From Bacteroidales bacterium UBA4345 (lineage in GTDB: Bacteria; Bacteroidota; Bacteroidia; Bacteroidales; Paludibacteraceae): a stretch of 15,076 bases of DNA. The first letter of the stretch is position 1, and each line of letters begins with the position of its first letter. Under the pieces are notes generated by a model. It was given only the letters and a program-made list of their open reading frames with translations, had not been told where the DNA came from and ran no database searches. This document shows, piece after piece, positions 1 to 7,724 of this stretch. The translations under genes and the position numbers were made by a program. The stretch spans positions 1 through 15,076 of the forward strand of contig DGTD01000002.1 in NCBI GenBank assembly GCA_002396385.1, written 5' to 3'.

Positions 1-253
1 CGTCGGTCCAGTACATCTGCATCTCCACAATAAACTGGCGGCCCTGGTCGTCCCTGCACCGCACGTCGACTATGGAGTACTTTTTCAACGGGCTGTCGGG
101 AACCAACTCCGGTGGCAGATATTCGACTTCGGACACTTTCGCCCTACCCCTGAACGGCAGCAGCGCGTTCAGGAAACTGATAATAAGGTCGGGATGTTCA
201 GCGAACACCGCCTTAAAAGTCAGGTCGTATTTCGGATCTAGATACTTTCCCAT
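1..253 (-). CDS. Rpn-family PD-(D/E)XK nuclease/transposase-like protein, 3' end cut by window
   Basis: Only the first 84 codons are visible; the gene runs off the left edge. Translation begins MGKYLDPKYDLTFKAVF and continues with a conserved LISFLNALLP-like stretch, the hallmark opening of the Rpn (recombination-promoting nuclease) / PDDEXK_2 family that is abundant in Bacteroidales. The visible catalytic core has D63 (in SIVDVRC) and the E77-x-Q79 pair (in FIVEMQM), matching the D...ExQ nuclease arrangement. Family members are RecA-independent DNA endonucleases or transposase-like proteins, often in many genomic copies; activity of this copy is inferred only. The ATG at 253 is preceded by a strong Bacteroidetes promoter (298-301 and 271-278). 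It is divergent from the gene at 642. Full family members are about 280-310 residues, so most of the gene lies outside. Confidence 0.88.
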   Translation of the reverse strand, partial: MGKYLDPKYDLTFKAVFAEHPDLIISFLNALLPFRGRAKVSEVEYLPPELVPDSPLKKYSIVDVRCRDDQGRQFIVEMQMYWTD

Positions 254-270
254 AAGTCAATTCGTTTTCA

Positions 271-301
271 CAAAGTTAACCATTATTCGAAACACTTCAA
301 A
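271..301 (-). promoter_or_regulatory. Bacteroidetes-type promoter for the Rpn-family gene
   Basis: On the minus strand TTTG (298-301) is followed after exactly 19 bases by TAACTTTG (271-278), a full match to the Bacteroidetes -33/-7 consensus TTTG-N19-TAnnTTTG. The -7 box ends 17 bases before the ATG at 253, so the leader would be roughly ten bases or less. Confidence 0.7.
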
Positions 302-505
302 GAATAAGATCTTAACACATTTAAGGCATACATAGATCTTTCATTTATTATCGCTTTTTATTCTCTTTTCTCTCAAGTTTATACAAAAGGTTTAATATAT
401 AGGAAATTGCAGAATTCTAAAACAATGATTATGGTTTGAATTTTCATAATTAGGCTAATTACACCTTCCTTTTTGGGGTTGAATGTTATACTTATAGATT
501 TCTTC

Positions 506-537
506 AATATCGATCATTATTCTATATTTGCGATATT
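506..537. repeat. Inverted repeat surrounding a TATATTTG box
   Basis: AATATCG at 506-512 is inverted as CGATATT at 531-537, separated by 18 bases. The spacer ends with TATATTTG (523-530), which fits the Bacteroidetes -7 consensus on the plus strand but has no clear -33 partner. It may be an operator over a weak distal promoter, or chance in AT-rich DNA. Confidence 0.35.
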
Positions 538-560
538 ATAATCAAAAAGGCTGTAAAAAT

Positions 561-608
561 GTGACCTCTACAGTCAAACGATTTAACAAAATGTATTAAA
601 GAGGTCAC
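561..608. repeat. 9-bp perfect inverted repeat upstream of the 642 gene
   Basis: GTGACCTCT (561-569) is repeated in inverse orientation as AGAGGTCAC (600-608) with 30 bases between. The right arm ends two bases before the candidate -7 box at 611. The position suits a two-site operator for a dimeric regulator; a long-loop hairpin is the alternative. No regulator gene is adjacent to name it by. Confidence 0.45.
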
Positions 609-610
609 CT

Positions 611-618
611 TATATTTG
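611..618 (+). promoter_or_regulatory. Candidate -7 box for the 642 gene
   Basis: TATATTTG fits TAnnTTTG exactly. No TTG-type -33 element is found about 20 bases upstream, where the inverted repeat lies instead; this could mean activator dependence. Transcription would begin near 624-626, which argues against the in-frame TTG at 624 as start and favours the ATG at 642 with a leader of under 20 bases. Confidence 0.5.
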
Positions 619-641
619 TACTATTGCAAATACCGTTGCCC

Positions 642-1619
642 ATGTGTTACAAAAAAGGAGACTGGATAGTCATAGACGATACCTTCACCCAGATTATTGG
701 AGTTTACCCCATTAATTATGAAAATTTTGATTCTGATGTGAAGGATGGAGTTGCCCGAAAAGGAGAACACAAGCAAAACTATTATCTCCTTCGTCGTTTA
801 TGCGACTTCACAGGCAAATTTGTGTCGGGAAAGCCTTATGTTCAGTTTTTCGATTACGACTTCGAGACGCTGGACGATGATTTTTCTGCCCTTCTTGAGA
901 AGGTTAAAACAAAGAAGGCGGAAAAGTTTATCGAATGGAGGGACAAGGTGTATGACGACAAAGTGCAAGTTTGTCATCTTTCCTTCTCTTTCGAAGTAAA
1001 GTCAAAGGAGGGGGCTGGCGTACTGAAACGTTTCAAGAAGTTGTGCAAGCAGCTGCCCGGTCTTTTTTCGTATGATGATCTTGTCTCCTATGCGAGGGCG
1101 GCTGGCATTGACCTTTCTACTTGTGTGGACGATTTTGAGGCTTTCGACAATCAGGTTTCTTTCTCTTTGAAGTTCAAACTCGACAACATTAAGGATGGCG
1201 TCATCTATTTCCATAAGGTGTTTGACTTCGACTACACCGATGCGCTGGAGGACCAGGAACTGTTGGAAAATTTCTTCAATTTCGAATCACTTTTCCTCTC
1301 CTTCGTCCTGTTCCTGAACAGGTATAACACCGAAGTGACCGACAAGGCGGCGCAATCGTTTTCTGCAGCGTTGAAAAAAGCCGCTCCTGCTTTGGGTAAG
1401 GGAGAATGGAAGAATGACGAATTAGCCAACCAGTTCTATCAGTTCGTCCCCAAAAAAATGTTTACGAAAAACGAGGCTTTCGAGATTTTTAGAAATTATG
1501 TCGAGCTGAAAAGGGATATGTTCAAGCTAAACATATTGTGCAAAACGCTTGACGAGAAACACGATTGGTGTTTTGAAATCTATTCCCTCTCCTACGATTG
1601 GGCTAAGGCTTTTATTTAA
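642..1619 (+). CDS. Unrecognised 325-residue cytosolic protein, rich in aromatic and acidic residues
   Basis: I do not recognise a family. The protein has no signal peptide and no clear membrane span. It is strongly charged and rich in Phe, Tyr, Asp and Lys, for example FFDYDFETLDDDF early and KVFDFDYTDALEDQELLENFF in the middle, and looks mostly helical in the C-terminal half (NEAFEIFRNYVELKRDMFKL). Several single Cys residues are spread out with no CxxC pair. An upstream in-frame TTG (624) would add six residues, but it overlaps the likely transcription start, so the ATG at 642 was chosen. It is divergent from the Rpn-family gene and followed after 140 bases by the HXXEE membrane protein gene. 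No catalytic motif is evident. Could be an accessory or defence-type orphan; that is speculation. Reality as a gene is well supported by length and composition. Confidence 0.75.
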   Translation: MCYKKGDWIVIDDTFTQIIGVYPINYENFDSDVKDGVARKGEHKQNYYLLRRLCDFTGKFVSGKPYVQFFDYDFETLDDDFSALLEKVKTKKAEKFIEWRDKVYDDKVQVCHLSFSFEVKSKEGAGVLKRFKKLCKQLPGLFSYDDLVSYARAAGIDLSTCVDDFEAFDNQVSFSLKFKLDNIKDGVIYFHKVFDFDYTDALEDQELLENFFNFESLFLSFVLFLNRYNTEVTDKAAQSFSAALKKAAPALGKGEWKNDELANQFYQFVPKKMFTKNEAFEIFRNYVELKRDMFKLNILCKTLDEKHDWCFEIYSLSYDWAKAFI

Positions 1620-1759
1620 GATTGAACATGTTATAATTTGGACGTGGGGTTTGATAAATGTGAAAATGCCCTTCGGGTTCAAAACAGAAACGTTTACAAA
1701 TTTTACCATGCAGAATAGAACTTGTTGAATCTTTTTTAACTCATACGCAAGATAAAATA

Positions 1760-2302
1760 ATGGATGGAATAGCAGCAGTAGTTTTTATTGTCTTGTTCTT
1801 ATTAGGCTTGGGCTTTATCGCTCACGAACTGGAAGAGATCATCGTCCAACATAAATGGATGATGAGAAACGCAGCGACCCTAAAGCTACGTTTCCCTAAG
1901 CTAAAAAGGTTGTTTGAACATCTGCTCACATTGGACTCCAAAGCGTTCTTTTTTGCCGTGATTGAGGAGACTATAGTGCTCGCACTGGTAATCTTCTTTT
2001 CTTTATCCAAGGGGTGGTCTCTCCTGTTCTTTGGCATCTTTTTCGCTTACGCTTTGCATCTGTTGGTTCATATCATACAAGGCATCCTTTTCCGAGGTTA
2101 TGTTCCCGGATTGGTTACGGCCTGCATATTTTTCCCTATATTTTCTTGCTTTTCCCTCTCTATTTTTGCATTCTATAAATCTTCTGATGCCATCGCTCTT
2201 GTCGCGGCCGGATTGGCGGGTATATGCTTCCTGCTGGTGAATCTCTTGTTCTCTCATTGGCTGGGGAAAAAGATCAGTTCGCTTTTTGATTGGGCATCCT
2301 AA
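1760..2302 (+). CDS. HXXEE-domain integral membrane protein
   Basis: This 180-residue protein has about five hydrophobic spans (roughly residues 5-21, 63-82, 87-110, 118-138 and 145-165). At the end of the first span is H22-E-L-E25-E26, the His-x-x-Glu-Glu signature that names the HXXEE family (PF13787). Further polar residues inside membrane segments, E69-E70 and H100/H104, are placed as if to form a buried metal or catalytic site. The function of the family is unknown; the His/Glu pattern is only suggestive of metal binding. The length is normal for the family. The ATG at 1760 opens the frame with no closer alternative. The 140-base gap after the previous gene has no clear promoter, so the two may be co-transcribed. 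The gene converges on the GH51 gene, 39 bases between stops. Confidence 0.75.
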   Translation: MDGIAAVVFIVLFLLGLGFIAHELEEIIVQHKWMMRNAATLKLRFPKLKRLFEHLLTLDSKAFFFAVIEETIVLALVIFFSLSKGWSLLFFGIFFAYALHLLVHIIQGILFRGYVPGLVTACIFFPIFSCFSLSIFAFYKSSDAIALVAAGLAGICFLLVNLLFSHWLGKKISSLFDWAS

Positions 2303-2341
2303 ATGCACAAGGGAGCCAAATCTCTTGAAAAAGCAGTTATT

Positions 2342-5300
2342 TTACTTCACCAAAATCTTCTTCCCCTTGAAGATATAAACACCCTTAGGCATATCTATTA
2401 GACTTTTGCGGACGAGACGGCCATGGAGATCATAGGTGTAGCCGCTGGATGGGTCGGAACTGATAGTTGCCACGCCTGTCGTGCCTCCAACATAGTAGAG
2501 TTGGAAGTGGTCGTATGCTACCCAGTCGGCCGATACAATCGCTTGTTTGAGTATCCCCATTCGTAAACTCTGCCCTTCGTTGAGGTCAAAGTTCACAGAA
2601 ACGGGAGCATAAGCACTTGCGTTGTTGAGCGCAGACGAGGCTTGCTTGAGGTTGTCTGGATAGGTGTAAGGGTTGTAAGTGTAGGCGGAAGAACTGAACA
2701 AGTTGGGTAGTGGAGTGGTGGCACCGTTCGCATAGAGTTGTGCGTTGAGTGTCGAACTGGCGTTGTTCTTCCATGCTTCGTATCCTGCGTTGATTGAGCC
2801 TGCCCGATAGAAGGCTTTGCATTTGAGGACATAGGAGCCTGCGGGTAGTCCTTCGATTTCCTGCCAGATGTCGAACGGACGAGAAAACTGTTCCGCGGTC
2901 TCGTTGGCATAGCCGTTGTAGGCGGGACTGAGATCTGCCCCCTGCCATCCTATGTTGTAGCGTGTGAATGAACTATTGGTGATGAGGAAGGTCAGGTTGG
3001 CTGGCTGACCGCTTCGAGCGAGCGCCAACTGGCTTTGCTGGTAATTGGCTACTGCTTCTTTCAAATCTACGTATGCGCGACTGATTGCGGAAGGAGTGGA
3101 ATTTGAAGCGTTAAGGACGTGGTCTGCCGTGGTGTATGCCTGCTTGAGGTTGTCATCATCGGTGTCGTCAACATAGTTTTTCACTTCCTTCACTAGGTTC
3201 TTGAAGTCTTGGCGCTCGGCTTCAGGACACATATAGTCGGTGTACTGCATTGCCGTTGCGCGTCGTCCAATCTCCATCACCTGTTCGGGTGATAGTGCGG
3301 TGTCGAAGATAAGGAAGTCGTCGAACAGTGCGTTCTCCATAATGGCGTCAGAGGTGAATGGCGAGTGACCGATGGTGAAACGTGTGATGTCGCTGATGAA
3401 CGACGATGGTTTAAGCGTCACGTTTATTTCGTTTTTGAGGTGTCCGTCAACATAGATACGGCCCACGTTGCCCTCTTGCGTGTAGGTGATGTTATGCCAG
3501 TCGCCAATGCTGACGCCAGCATAAGAGTGTGCTCCTAGGGTGCTTCCGCTCTTTATTTCGTAATACCAATCGCTGTTGCCGCCCGTGTTGACAAGGCCTA
3601 TGTACTGGTCGGTGCCCTGTTCCATTGAGTAAGCCCAACAGAATTTGGCCGTATTGTTTACGCTACGTTGCAGCATGTTGATACTTATGGTGTAGTCTTT
3701 TACAGAGGCAAGTGTCTGTTTGGCGGCTGCCACTGGTATGTCCATATAGCTGCCTTCGCCTTTCCCCCCTGTGGCGAGCGCGTGGTTCCCATCTTCGAGA
3801 GTGACGATTGACGCTTTCCCAACGAGTTCGCAGGTGTAGGTGCCGCTGTCGTCTATGGCTTTCCCCTTTTCGAAGGTAAAACTCAGAATAGGCTCCGGCA
3901 GAGGTTCTGGTTTTGACAGTGTGGTGCCACTGACATGCAGACGGATCACTCCTACGGAATAGGCGGGACATGTATAGGCTATGGTATTGTTGTCCTCAAT
4001 GGTCAGTTGCTGTGTGTGGGGTACTATGCGTTGGGGATTCGATGTGGTATTCTCGTCGGTGCCTTTTGTGGCAGCGAGTATCTCTGCTTCTGCTGTCTCG
4101 GCGTGGCCTCCCGTAAGGGTGAGCGTCACGTTCCTCTGGGTTCCGGAAGGATTAACGACCTTAATGTACATCGTCCCGGTCTCATCATCAATGCTGGCCG
4201 CGGTATAAATCGTACGGTTCCCGTATGCGCGGAGGTTGGCTTCGATGATGACTTCGCCGTCGAGATAGCAGCGCACATGTTGCCCCTCCTTCTTGATTCG
4301 GATGGTGTAATCCTTCCCTGTGGTCAGCGTTCCGGCTTTTTCTCCAAGTACGCTCTTAAAGCCGTTCTGACATTGCTCTACGGCATGTTTCGAATTGTTC
4401 CAGCCTCCGAGGTTGAGCCAGGCATAGTTGTTCTCGTCAATGTAATTGAAGATGATGAGGAAGCCTTCCGAACCGCTTTGTTTCGTGGCGTGAACCGTCA
4501 TGTCAAGGTCCGTCAGGTCATAGACGTTTTTCAGCCAGCAGCGGACATCGGTCTGTGAGGCATTGGTCTGCCTGAAAGTGCCATTAGAGGTGTTGATGTT
4601 CCATGAACCACGTAGTGTTGCCCAATCGGAAGAGGACGTGTTATTGCCCGTGAGGACGGTGCCATCCGCTATCTTGGCCTGCAGGCCTGTGAAGGTGGCG
4701 GCTGTAGACCATGTGGCAAACCCGATGGAGCCTTTGTTCGAGTTGAGGCTGGTGCCATTGTTCTTCTCGCTCCAGCGGATATTCTGTTTACCTATGTTGT
4801 TGGAGAACATTTTTTGGACGTAGTACGAAGGCGTCCCGTAGCTCATCGAACTGTTGAAGCGTATCATGTCGGGACGCCAGTTGAAGTTGTCTTCATGAGT
4901 GAAAATCGGTGCATAGCTCATCATTCTGACCGCTTCGCTGTTGTTCTCGCAACCCTGCATAAATACGGCTTCGCCAATGGCGGCATTCATGTTCCCAAGA
5001 GTTCCATAGTCCTTTGTTACGGCATATTCGCCCACATAGATGTGTGTGGTCGATTTTGATTGGTTGTCGTAACGGCCGTATTGGCTGATGAAGAAGTCGG
5101 GCGATTCGTAATAGTGCTCGTCTTTCAGTTCCACGGGTTCCGTTATGTCGTCGAACAAGTAGCTGTCGGCTATAAGGTGCAGTTCGGGCCAACGGGTCTT
5201 GATGGCGTGGTAGAACTGCATATAGCGTTTCATGTAGTCGCTCCGGTTGAGCATGAACTCCTGTTCGTTCCCGATTTCCAAGTATTTCAGGTTGAATGGC

Positions 5301-6385
5301 TCTGGGTGACCGTTCTGTGCGCGCAGGCGTCCATAATAGGTCTCTGTGCTGCCGTTGGCGTATTCAATGGCATCAAGCGCCTCCTGAATAAACGGATCTA
5401 TGTCGTTTTCATCCACCCTCCAATCGTGTCCGATGCCCATGTTCACCACAAACATGGCATTGGCTCCGAGGTCTTCGGCCAGTTCGAGGTATTCGTGGTA
5501 GCCCTGTCCGTCGGTGACCTTATAGTCCCAGTTGCGGTTTATGTGGCCCGGACGTTCTTCTATTGGTCCTATGGTCTTCTTCCACTCAAAGCGGTTGGTT
5601 TGTCCGTCGCCCCACGAACCCTCAATGTAGCAACCTCCCGGAAAACGCATGAAACGTGGGTGCATATCGGCCAGCATCTGGGCTAGGTCGGGGCGACAAC
5701 CGTTTTTACGTCCCTTGAACGTTGGCGGAAACAAACTGACGACGTCCAGGCAGATAACTCCCTTCTTGTCGCCCTTCAGTGCCAGGTAACCATGGGCATC
5801 GGTGCCTGTGGCGCTGATTTGGGCGGTGTATTTCTGCCATTCCTGTGTGGCCTTGACACTGATGGTCGCACTTCCTAGATTCTGCCCATTGGCGTTCTGC
5901 AGTTCCGCAACGATATTTCCGTTGTAGTTGTCTTCGGCACGGAGCCAGAATGTGAGCGTATATTCACGGCCGTTGACGATGTTGATGCCCCAGTAACCTT
6001 CGTTGCGCACACCGGCATTGTCTGATTTTATGTTGACTTTCAGTGCGCGTAACTGGACGGCGTTGAGCAGTTTGTCTGTCGTCAGGCTCATTTCCGCATT
6101 TCCTACCGAACTCCAGCAGATAGGACTGTCCATCTCTTCTTCGAAAGAGCGGTTGCGGACCAGTTCGGCATAGAGCCCACCGTCTCCCGCATGGTTGATC
6201 TCTTCGTAGAATATACCGTAGTGGTCTTCCGTAACAAGGTCACCACGACTGTTCAGGTCGAATTTGAGCTCGATCTGTGCTTGTACGGAGGTGACACCGA
6301 GTGTGAGAAGGAACAGACATATGAAATGGTGTACTACACTTGTGATTCTTGAAATAGGAAGTGTCTTTTTTACTTTGTTTTTCAT
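2342..6385 (-). CDS. Secreted multidomain GH51 alpha-L-arabinofuranosidase
   Basis: Predicted retaining arabinofuranosidase releasing terminal L-arabinofuranose from arabinan or arabinoxylan, acting outside the cytoplasm. Numbering from the ATG at 6385: signal peptide 1-37 ending SVQAQ; GH51 N-terminal strands with IFYEEINHAGDGGLY (about 58-72); a CBM4/9-like jelly roll inserted near 105-220; the TIM barrel with RFMRFPGGCY (244-253), acid/base E374 in EIGNEQEF and nucleophile E453 in YVGEYAV; a C-terminal arabinofuranosidase domain that seems interrupted by a concanavalin-like (DUF1080-type) insert near 580-740; a LamG-type domain near 830-1040; a short FIVAR-like helical stretch near 1055-1120; a second jelly roll near 1130-1300; and a tail YDLHGRLV...PKGVYIFKGKKILVK resembling Prevotella-type secretion tails. 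At 1347 residues it is about twice a plain GH51. An in-frame GTG at 6409 would put eight residues before the signal peptide, so the ATG was preferred. No SusC/SusD genes adjoin it. Confidence 0.92.
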   Translation of the reverse strand: MKNKVKKTLPISRITSVVHHFICLFLLTLGVTSVQAQIELKFDLNSRGDLVTEDHYGIFYEEINHAGDGGLYAELVRNRSFEEEMDSPICWSSVGNAEMSLTTDKLLNAVQLRALKVNIKSDNAGVRNEGYWGINIVNGREYTLTFWLRAEDNYNGNIVAELQNANGQNLGSATISVKATQEWQKYTAQISATGTDAHGYLALKGDKKGVICLDVVSLFPPTFKGRKNGCRPDLAQMLADMHPRFMRFPGGCYIEGSWGDGQTNRFEWKKTIGPIEERPGHINRNWDYKVTDGQGYHEYLELAEDLGANAMFVVNMGIGHDWRVDENDIDPFIQEALDAIEYANGSTETYYGRLRAQNGHPEPFNLKYLEIGNEQEFMLNRSDYMKRYMQFYHAIKTRWPELHLIADSYLFDDITEPVELKDEHYYESPDFFISQYGRYDNQSKSTTHIYVGEYAVTKDYGTLGNMNAAIGEAVFMQGCENNSEAVRMMSYAPIFTHEDNFNWRPDMIRFNSSMSYGTPSYYVQKMFSNNIGKQNIRWSEKNNGTSLNSNKGSIGFATWSTAATFTGLQAKIADGTVLTGNNTSSSDWATLRGSWNINTSNGTFRQTNASQTDVRCWLKNVYDLTDLDMTVHATKQSGSEGFLIIFNYIDENNYAWLNLGGWNNSKHAVEQCQNGFKSVLGEKAGTLTTGKDYTIRIKKEGQHVRCYLDGEVIIEANLRAYGNRTIYTAASIDDETGTMYIKVVNPSGTQRNVTLTLTGGHAETAEAEILAATKGTDENTTSNPQRIVPHTQQLTIEDNNTIAYTCPAYSVGVIRLHVSGTTLSKPEPLPEPILSFTFEKGKAIDDSGTYTCELVGKASIVTLEDGNHALATGGKGEGSYMDIPVAAAKQTLASVKDYTISINMLQRSVNNTAKFCWAYSMEQGTDQYIGLVNTGGNSDWYYEIKSGSTLGAHSYAGVSIGDWHNITYTQEGNVGRIYVDGHLKNEINVTLKPSSFISDITRFTIGHSPFTSDAIMENALFDDFLIFDTALSPEQVMEIGRRATAMQYTDYMCPEAERQDFKNLVKEVKNYVDDTDDDNLKQAYTTADHVLNASNSTPSAISRAYVDLKEAVANYQQSQLALARSGQPANLTFLITNSSFTRYNIGWQGADLSPAYNGYANETAEQFSRPFDIWQEIEGLPAGSYVLKCKAFYRAGSINAGYEAWKNNASSTLNAQLYANGATTPLPNLFSSSAYTYNPYTYPDNLKQASSALNNASAYAPVSVNFDLNEGQSLRMGILKQAIVSADWVAYDHFQLYYVGGTTGVATISSDPSSGYTYDLHGRLVRKSLIDMPKGVYIFKGKKILVK

Positions 6386-6569
6386 GGCATAAACATTGAT
6401 TGTCCACACATATAACGAGGTTATGTTGGCATTTGAATATCGTACTTTGTCATCTCGAATCCCTTCTCCCGAAGGTGGGGGACATGAAACAAGTGCAATA
6501 TTATAAAAAAAACGTGAGATTCAAGACCTGGAAGAGAGGTAATTAGGAGAAGATTATAACGTATCTATC
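6386..6569. other. Leader side of the GH51 gene, no firm feature
   Basis: This AT-rich stretch lies upstream of the GH51 start. On the minus strand TATATGTG (6405-6412) is one base off a -7 box, but no good -33 partner was found. A small hairpin CCTTC-TCCC-GAAGG sits at 6462-6475, and the minus strand has a run of eight T near 6505-6515 without a strong stem before it. No gene is seen. Confidence 0.3.
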
Positions 6570-6699
6570 CCGTCTGGAAGACGGTATCTTCATAACCGGG
6601 TGTGCCGAAGTCAGGAAGACGTAGGCACGCCCGGATGCACAAACACACTACAGGCGTCTGGAAGACGCTACACAGAGGACCTGCAGAAGCGTGTCCTCT
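6570..6699. repeat. Cluster of four palindromes with a thrice-repeated 12-mer
   Basis: Four hairpins lie directly downstream of the beta-barrel gene. CCGTCT-GGA-AGACGG is at 6570-6584. CCGGGTGTGCC (6596-6606) pairs with GGCACGCCCGG (6624-6634) apart from one mismatch, which can wobble-pair. GCGTCT-GGA-AGACGC is at 6654-6668. AGAGGAC (6674-6680) pairs with GTCCTCT (6693-6699). The 12-mer GTCTGGAAGACG occurs at 6572 and 6656, and with one change (GTCAGGAAGACG) at 6610. The last hairpin begins four bases past the stop codon of the minus-strand gene and could end its transcript, but no T-run follows. The repeated core suggests a REP-like element rather than a plain terminator. Confidence 0.6.
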
Positions 6700-6702
6700 C
6701 TA

Positions 6703-7395
6703 TTACCACCACCATAAGATGTTGAGGCCCAAAACAATTCTGTGACAAGAGTTTCGGCTATACATCCCAGGGATAAAGTCAGTCATGTCCTTTGTAAACC
6801 GGTAACCCATATAAAGGAATTCTAAATTTAAATCGACACCGACATTCAGCCCCAGTTGGAAACGTTTTGCGTTCAAATCTTCGAAATAGTCAACGCACCC
6901 ATAGTCATCGATACGCGACTTTGCGATCATGTTCAATCGTGCATCAATCCCCACATAGGGGTCAATTGAGGAACCAACATCACCAATACAAAAGCCTATA
7001 TTCAACGGCATAGCGACAGACAGAAAGCGGTCGACACAATCAACATCCTGATAGCCCAGACTTCTTTCTGCATGCGACGCCATATAATCCAGTTCTAAAC
7101 CGCCTTGCATCATCATTGAAAATAATTCGGGATCTGCCCAGAGAAGGGGAACGTGTACGAACGTTCCATTTATAGTCATGCCATAAGCAGGTGCATTCAG
7201 ATAGTTTGCTGCAGACCGCACACCGCCAGTAGCAAAGTGTACAAACGGAGAACCGTACGTATGGTGGCCAAAAGCGTCGAAACTAAAGAGGAATAGTACA
7301 ATTCCAGCAAATGCTTTTTTGTACACACGCCTCAAGACCTCCTTATTACCAGACAGAAAAGAACTTAGAAAATTGTAAAACATAATTGTTCTCAT
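6703..7395 (-). CDS. Predicted small outer-membrane beta-barrel protein
   Basis: Encodes 230 residues. A basic N-terminus (KEVLRRVYKK, residues 18-27) precedes a hydrophobic run AGIVLFLFSF and a likely signal-peptidase site near FDAFG-HH (about residue 43); the n-region is unusually long, but there is no Met between residue 5 and about residue 73 to serve as a later start. The mature part has alternating polar/hydrophobic strands such as YVGIDARLNMIA and FQLGLNVGVDLNLEFLYMGYRF, and ends in IVLGLNILWWW; a terminal aromatic is typical of the beta-signal read by BamA. This fits the broad PorT/outer-membrane beta-barrel group of Bacteroidetes. No ligand or function can be named. The ATG at 7395 is preceded by a -7 box at 7422-7429. 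It is divergent from the flavodoxin gene. Confidence 0.68.
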   Translation of the reverse strand: MRTIMFYNFLSSFLSGNKEVLRRVYKKAFAGIVLFLFSFDAFGHHTYGSPFVHFATGGVRSAANYLNAPAYGMTINGTFVHVPLLWADPELFSMMMQGGLELDYMASHAERSLGYQDVDCVDRFLSVAMPLNIGFCIGDVGSSIDPYVGIDARLNMIAKSRIDDYGCVDYFEDLNAKRFQLGLNVGVDLNLEFLYMGYRFTKDMTDFIPGMYSRNSCHRIVLGLNILWWW

Positions 7396-7421
7396 TAAAG
7401 TTGTTAAAACGGTTAACCCTA

Positions 7422-7429
7422 CAAAGATA
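7422..7429 (-). promoter_or_regulatory. -7 box for the beta-barrel gene
   Basis: Minus-strand TATCTTTG matches TAnnTTTG exactly and lies 26 bases before the ATG at 7395. The expected -33 position reads GCAA rather than TTTG, so only half the promoter is convincing. Confidence 0.5.
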
Positions 7430-7652
7430 TAAAACTTCTTTATTTTTATTGCTTTTTTAGCATAGATGCGTTGCGCCTATTCCTTGACGACTCTGCAACG
7501 GGCATTCCCCAGGTATTTTCATTTATTCGTTTCCCTCTGTTGGTTAGGACGTTCAGAGACCTGTATATCCCTTTGGAAAGTACTGATCTTTCTTGGTTAG
7601 GGGGCTAATCATTTATGGTTATTCTTGTGTCTAAAAATACTCATTATTGGTG
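7430..7652. other. Intergenic stretch between divergent promoters
   Basis: No gene is seen here. It holds a 6-bp stem CGTTGC/GCAACG (7469-7474 and 7495-7500). It also holds the left copy of a block shared with the hemerythrin promoter region: GGTTATTCTTGTGTC at 7617-7631 and TCATTATTGGTGATTG at 7641-7656. The 10-mer CGTTGCGCCT at 7469-7478 recurs at 8706-8715. Confidence 0.35.
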
Positions 7653-7684
7653 ATTGACAGCCGCCTACGTCCCCTCTATCTTTG
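7653..7684 (+). promoter_or_regulatory. Promoter of the flavodoxin-DUF2023 operon
   Basis: ATTG (7653-7656) and TATCTTTG (7677-7684) are spaced by 20 bases, a good Bacteroidetes -33/-7 pair. Transcription would start near 7690, giving a leader of about 35 bases before the ATG at 7725. Confidence 0.7.
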
Positions 7685-7724
7685 CAAGTGTAAAAACTAA
7701 AACTTATAAACTGGATTATTAAAG

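Noticed and set aside
72..335. 87-codon plus-strand open frame
   Set aside because: It is antisense to the Rpn-family gene, whose N-terminal sequence is clearly recognisable, and extends over that gene's promoter.
561..608. Invertible, phase-variable promoter
   Set aside because: The repeat arms are only 9 bp and 30 bases apart, too short for typical Bacteroides invertase sites, and no promoter lies between the arms; an operator is the simpler reading.
2309..2326. Intrinsic terminator between the convergent HXXEE and GH51 genes
   Set aside because: AAGGGA/TCTCTT gives only a 6-bp stem with one G-U pair, and no T-run follows on either strand.
3935..5686. Long open frames on the plus strand opposite the GH51 gene (for example 3935-4558 and 5060-5686)
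   Set aside because: They are antisense to a well-supported enzyme with clear domains and catalytic motifs, and their translations show no family features.
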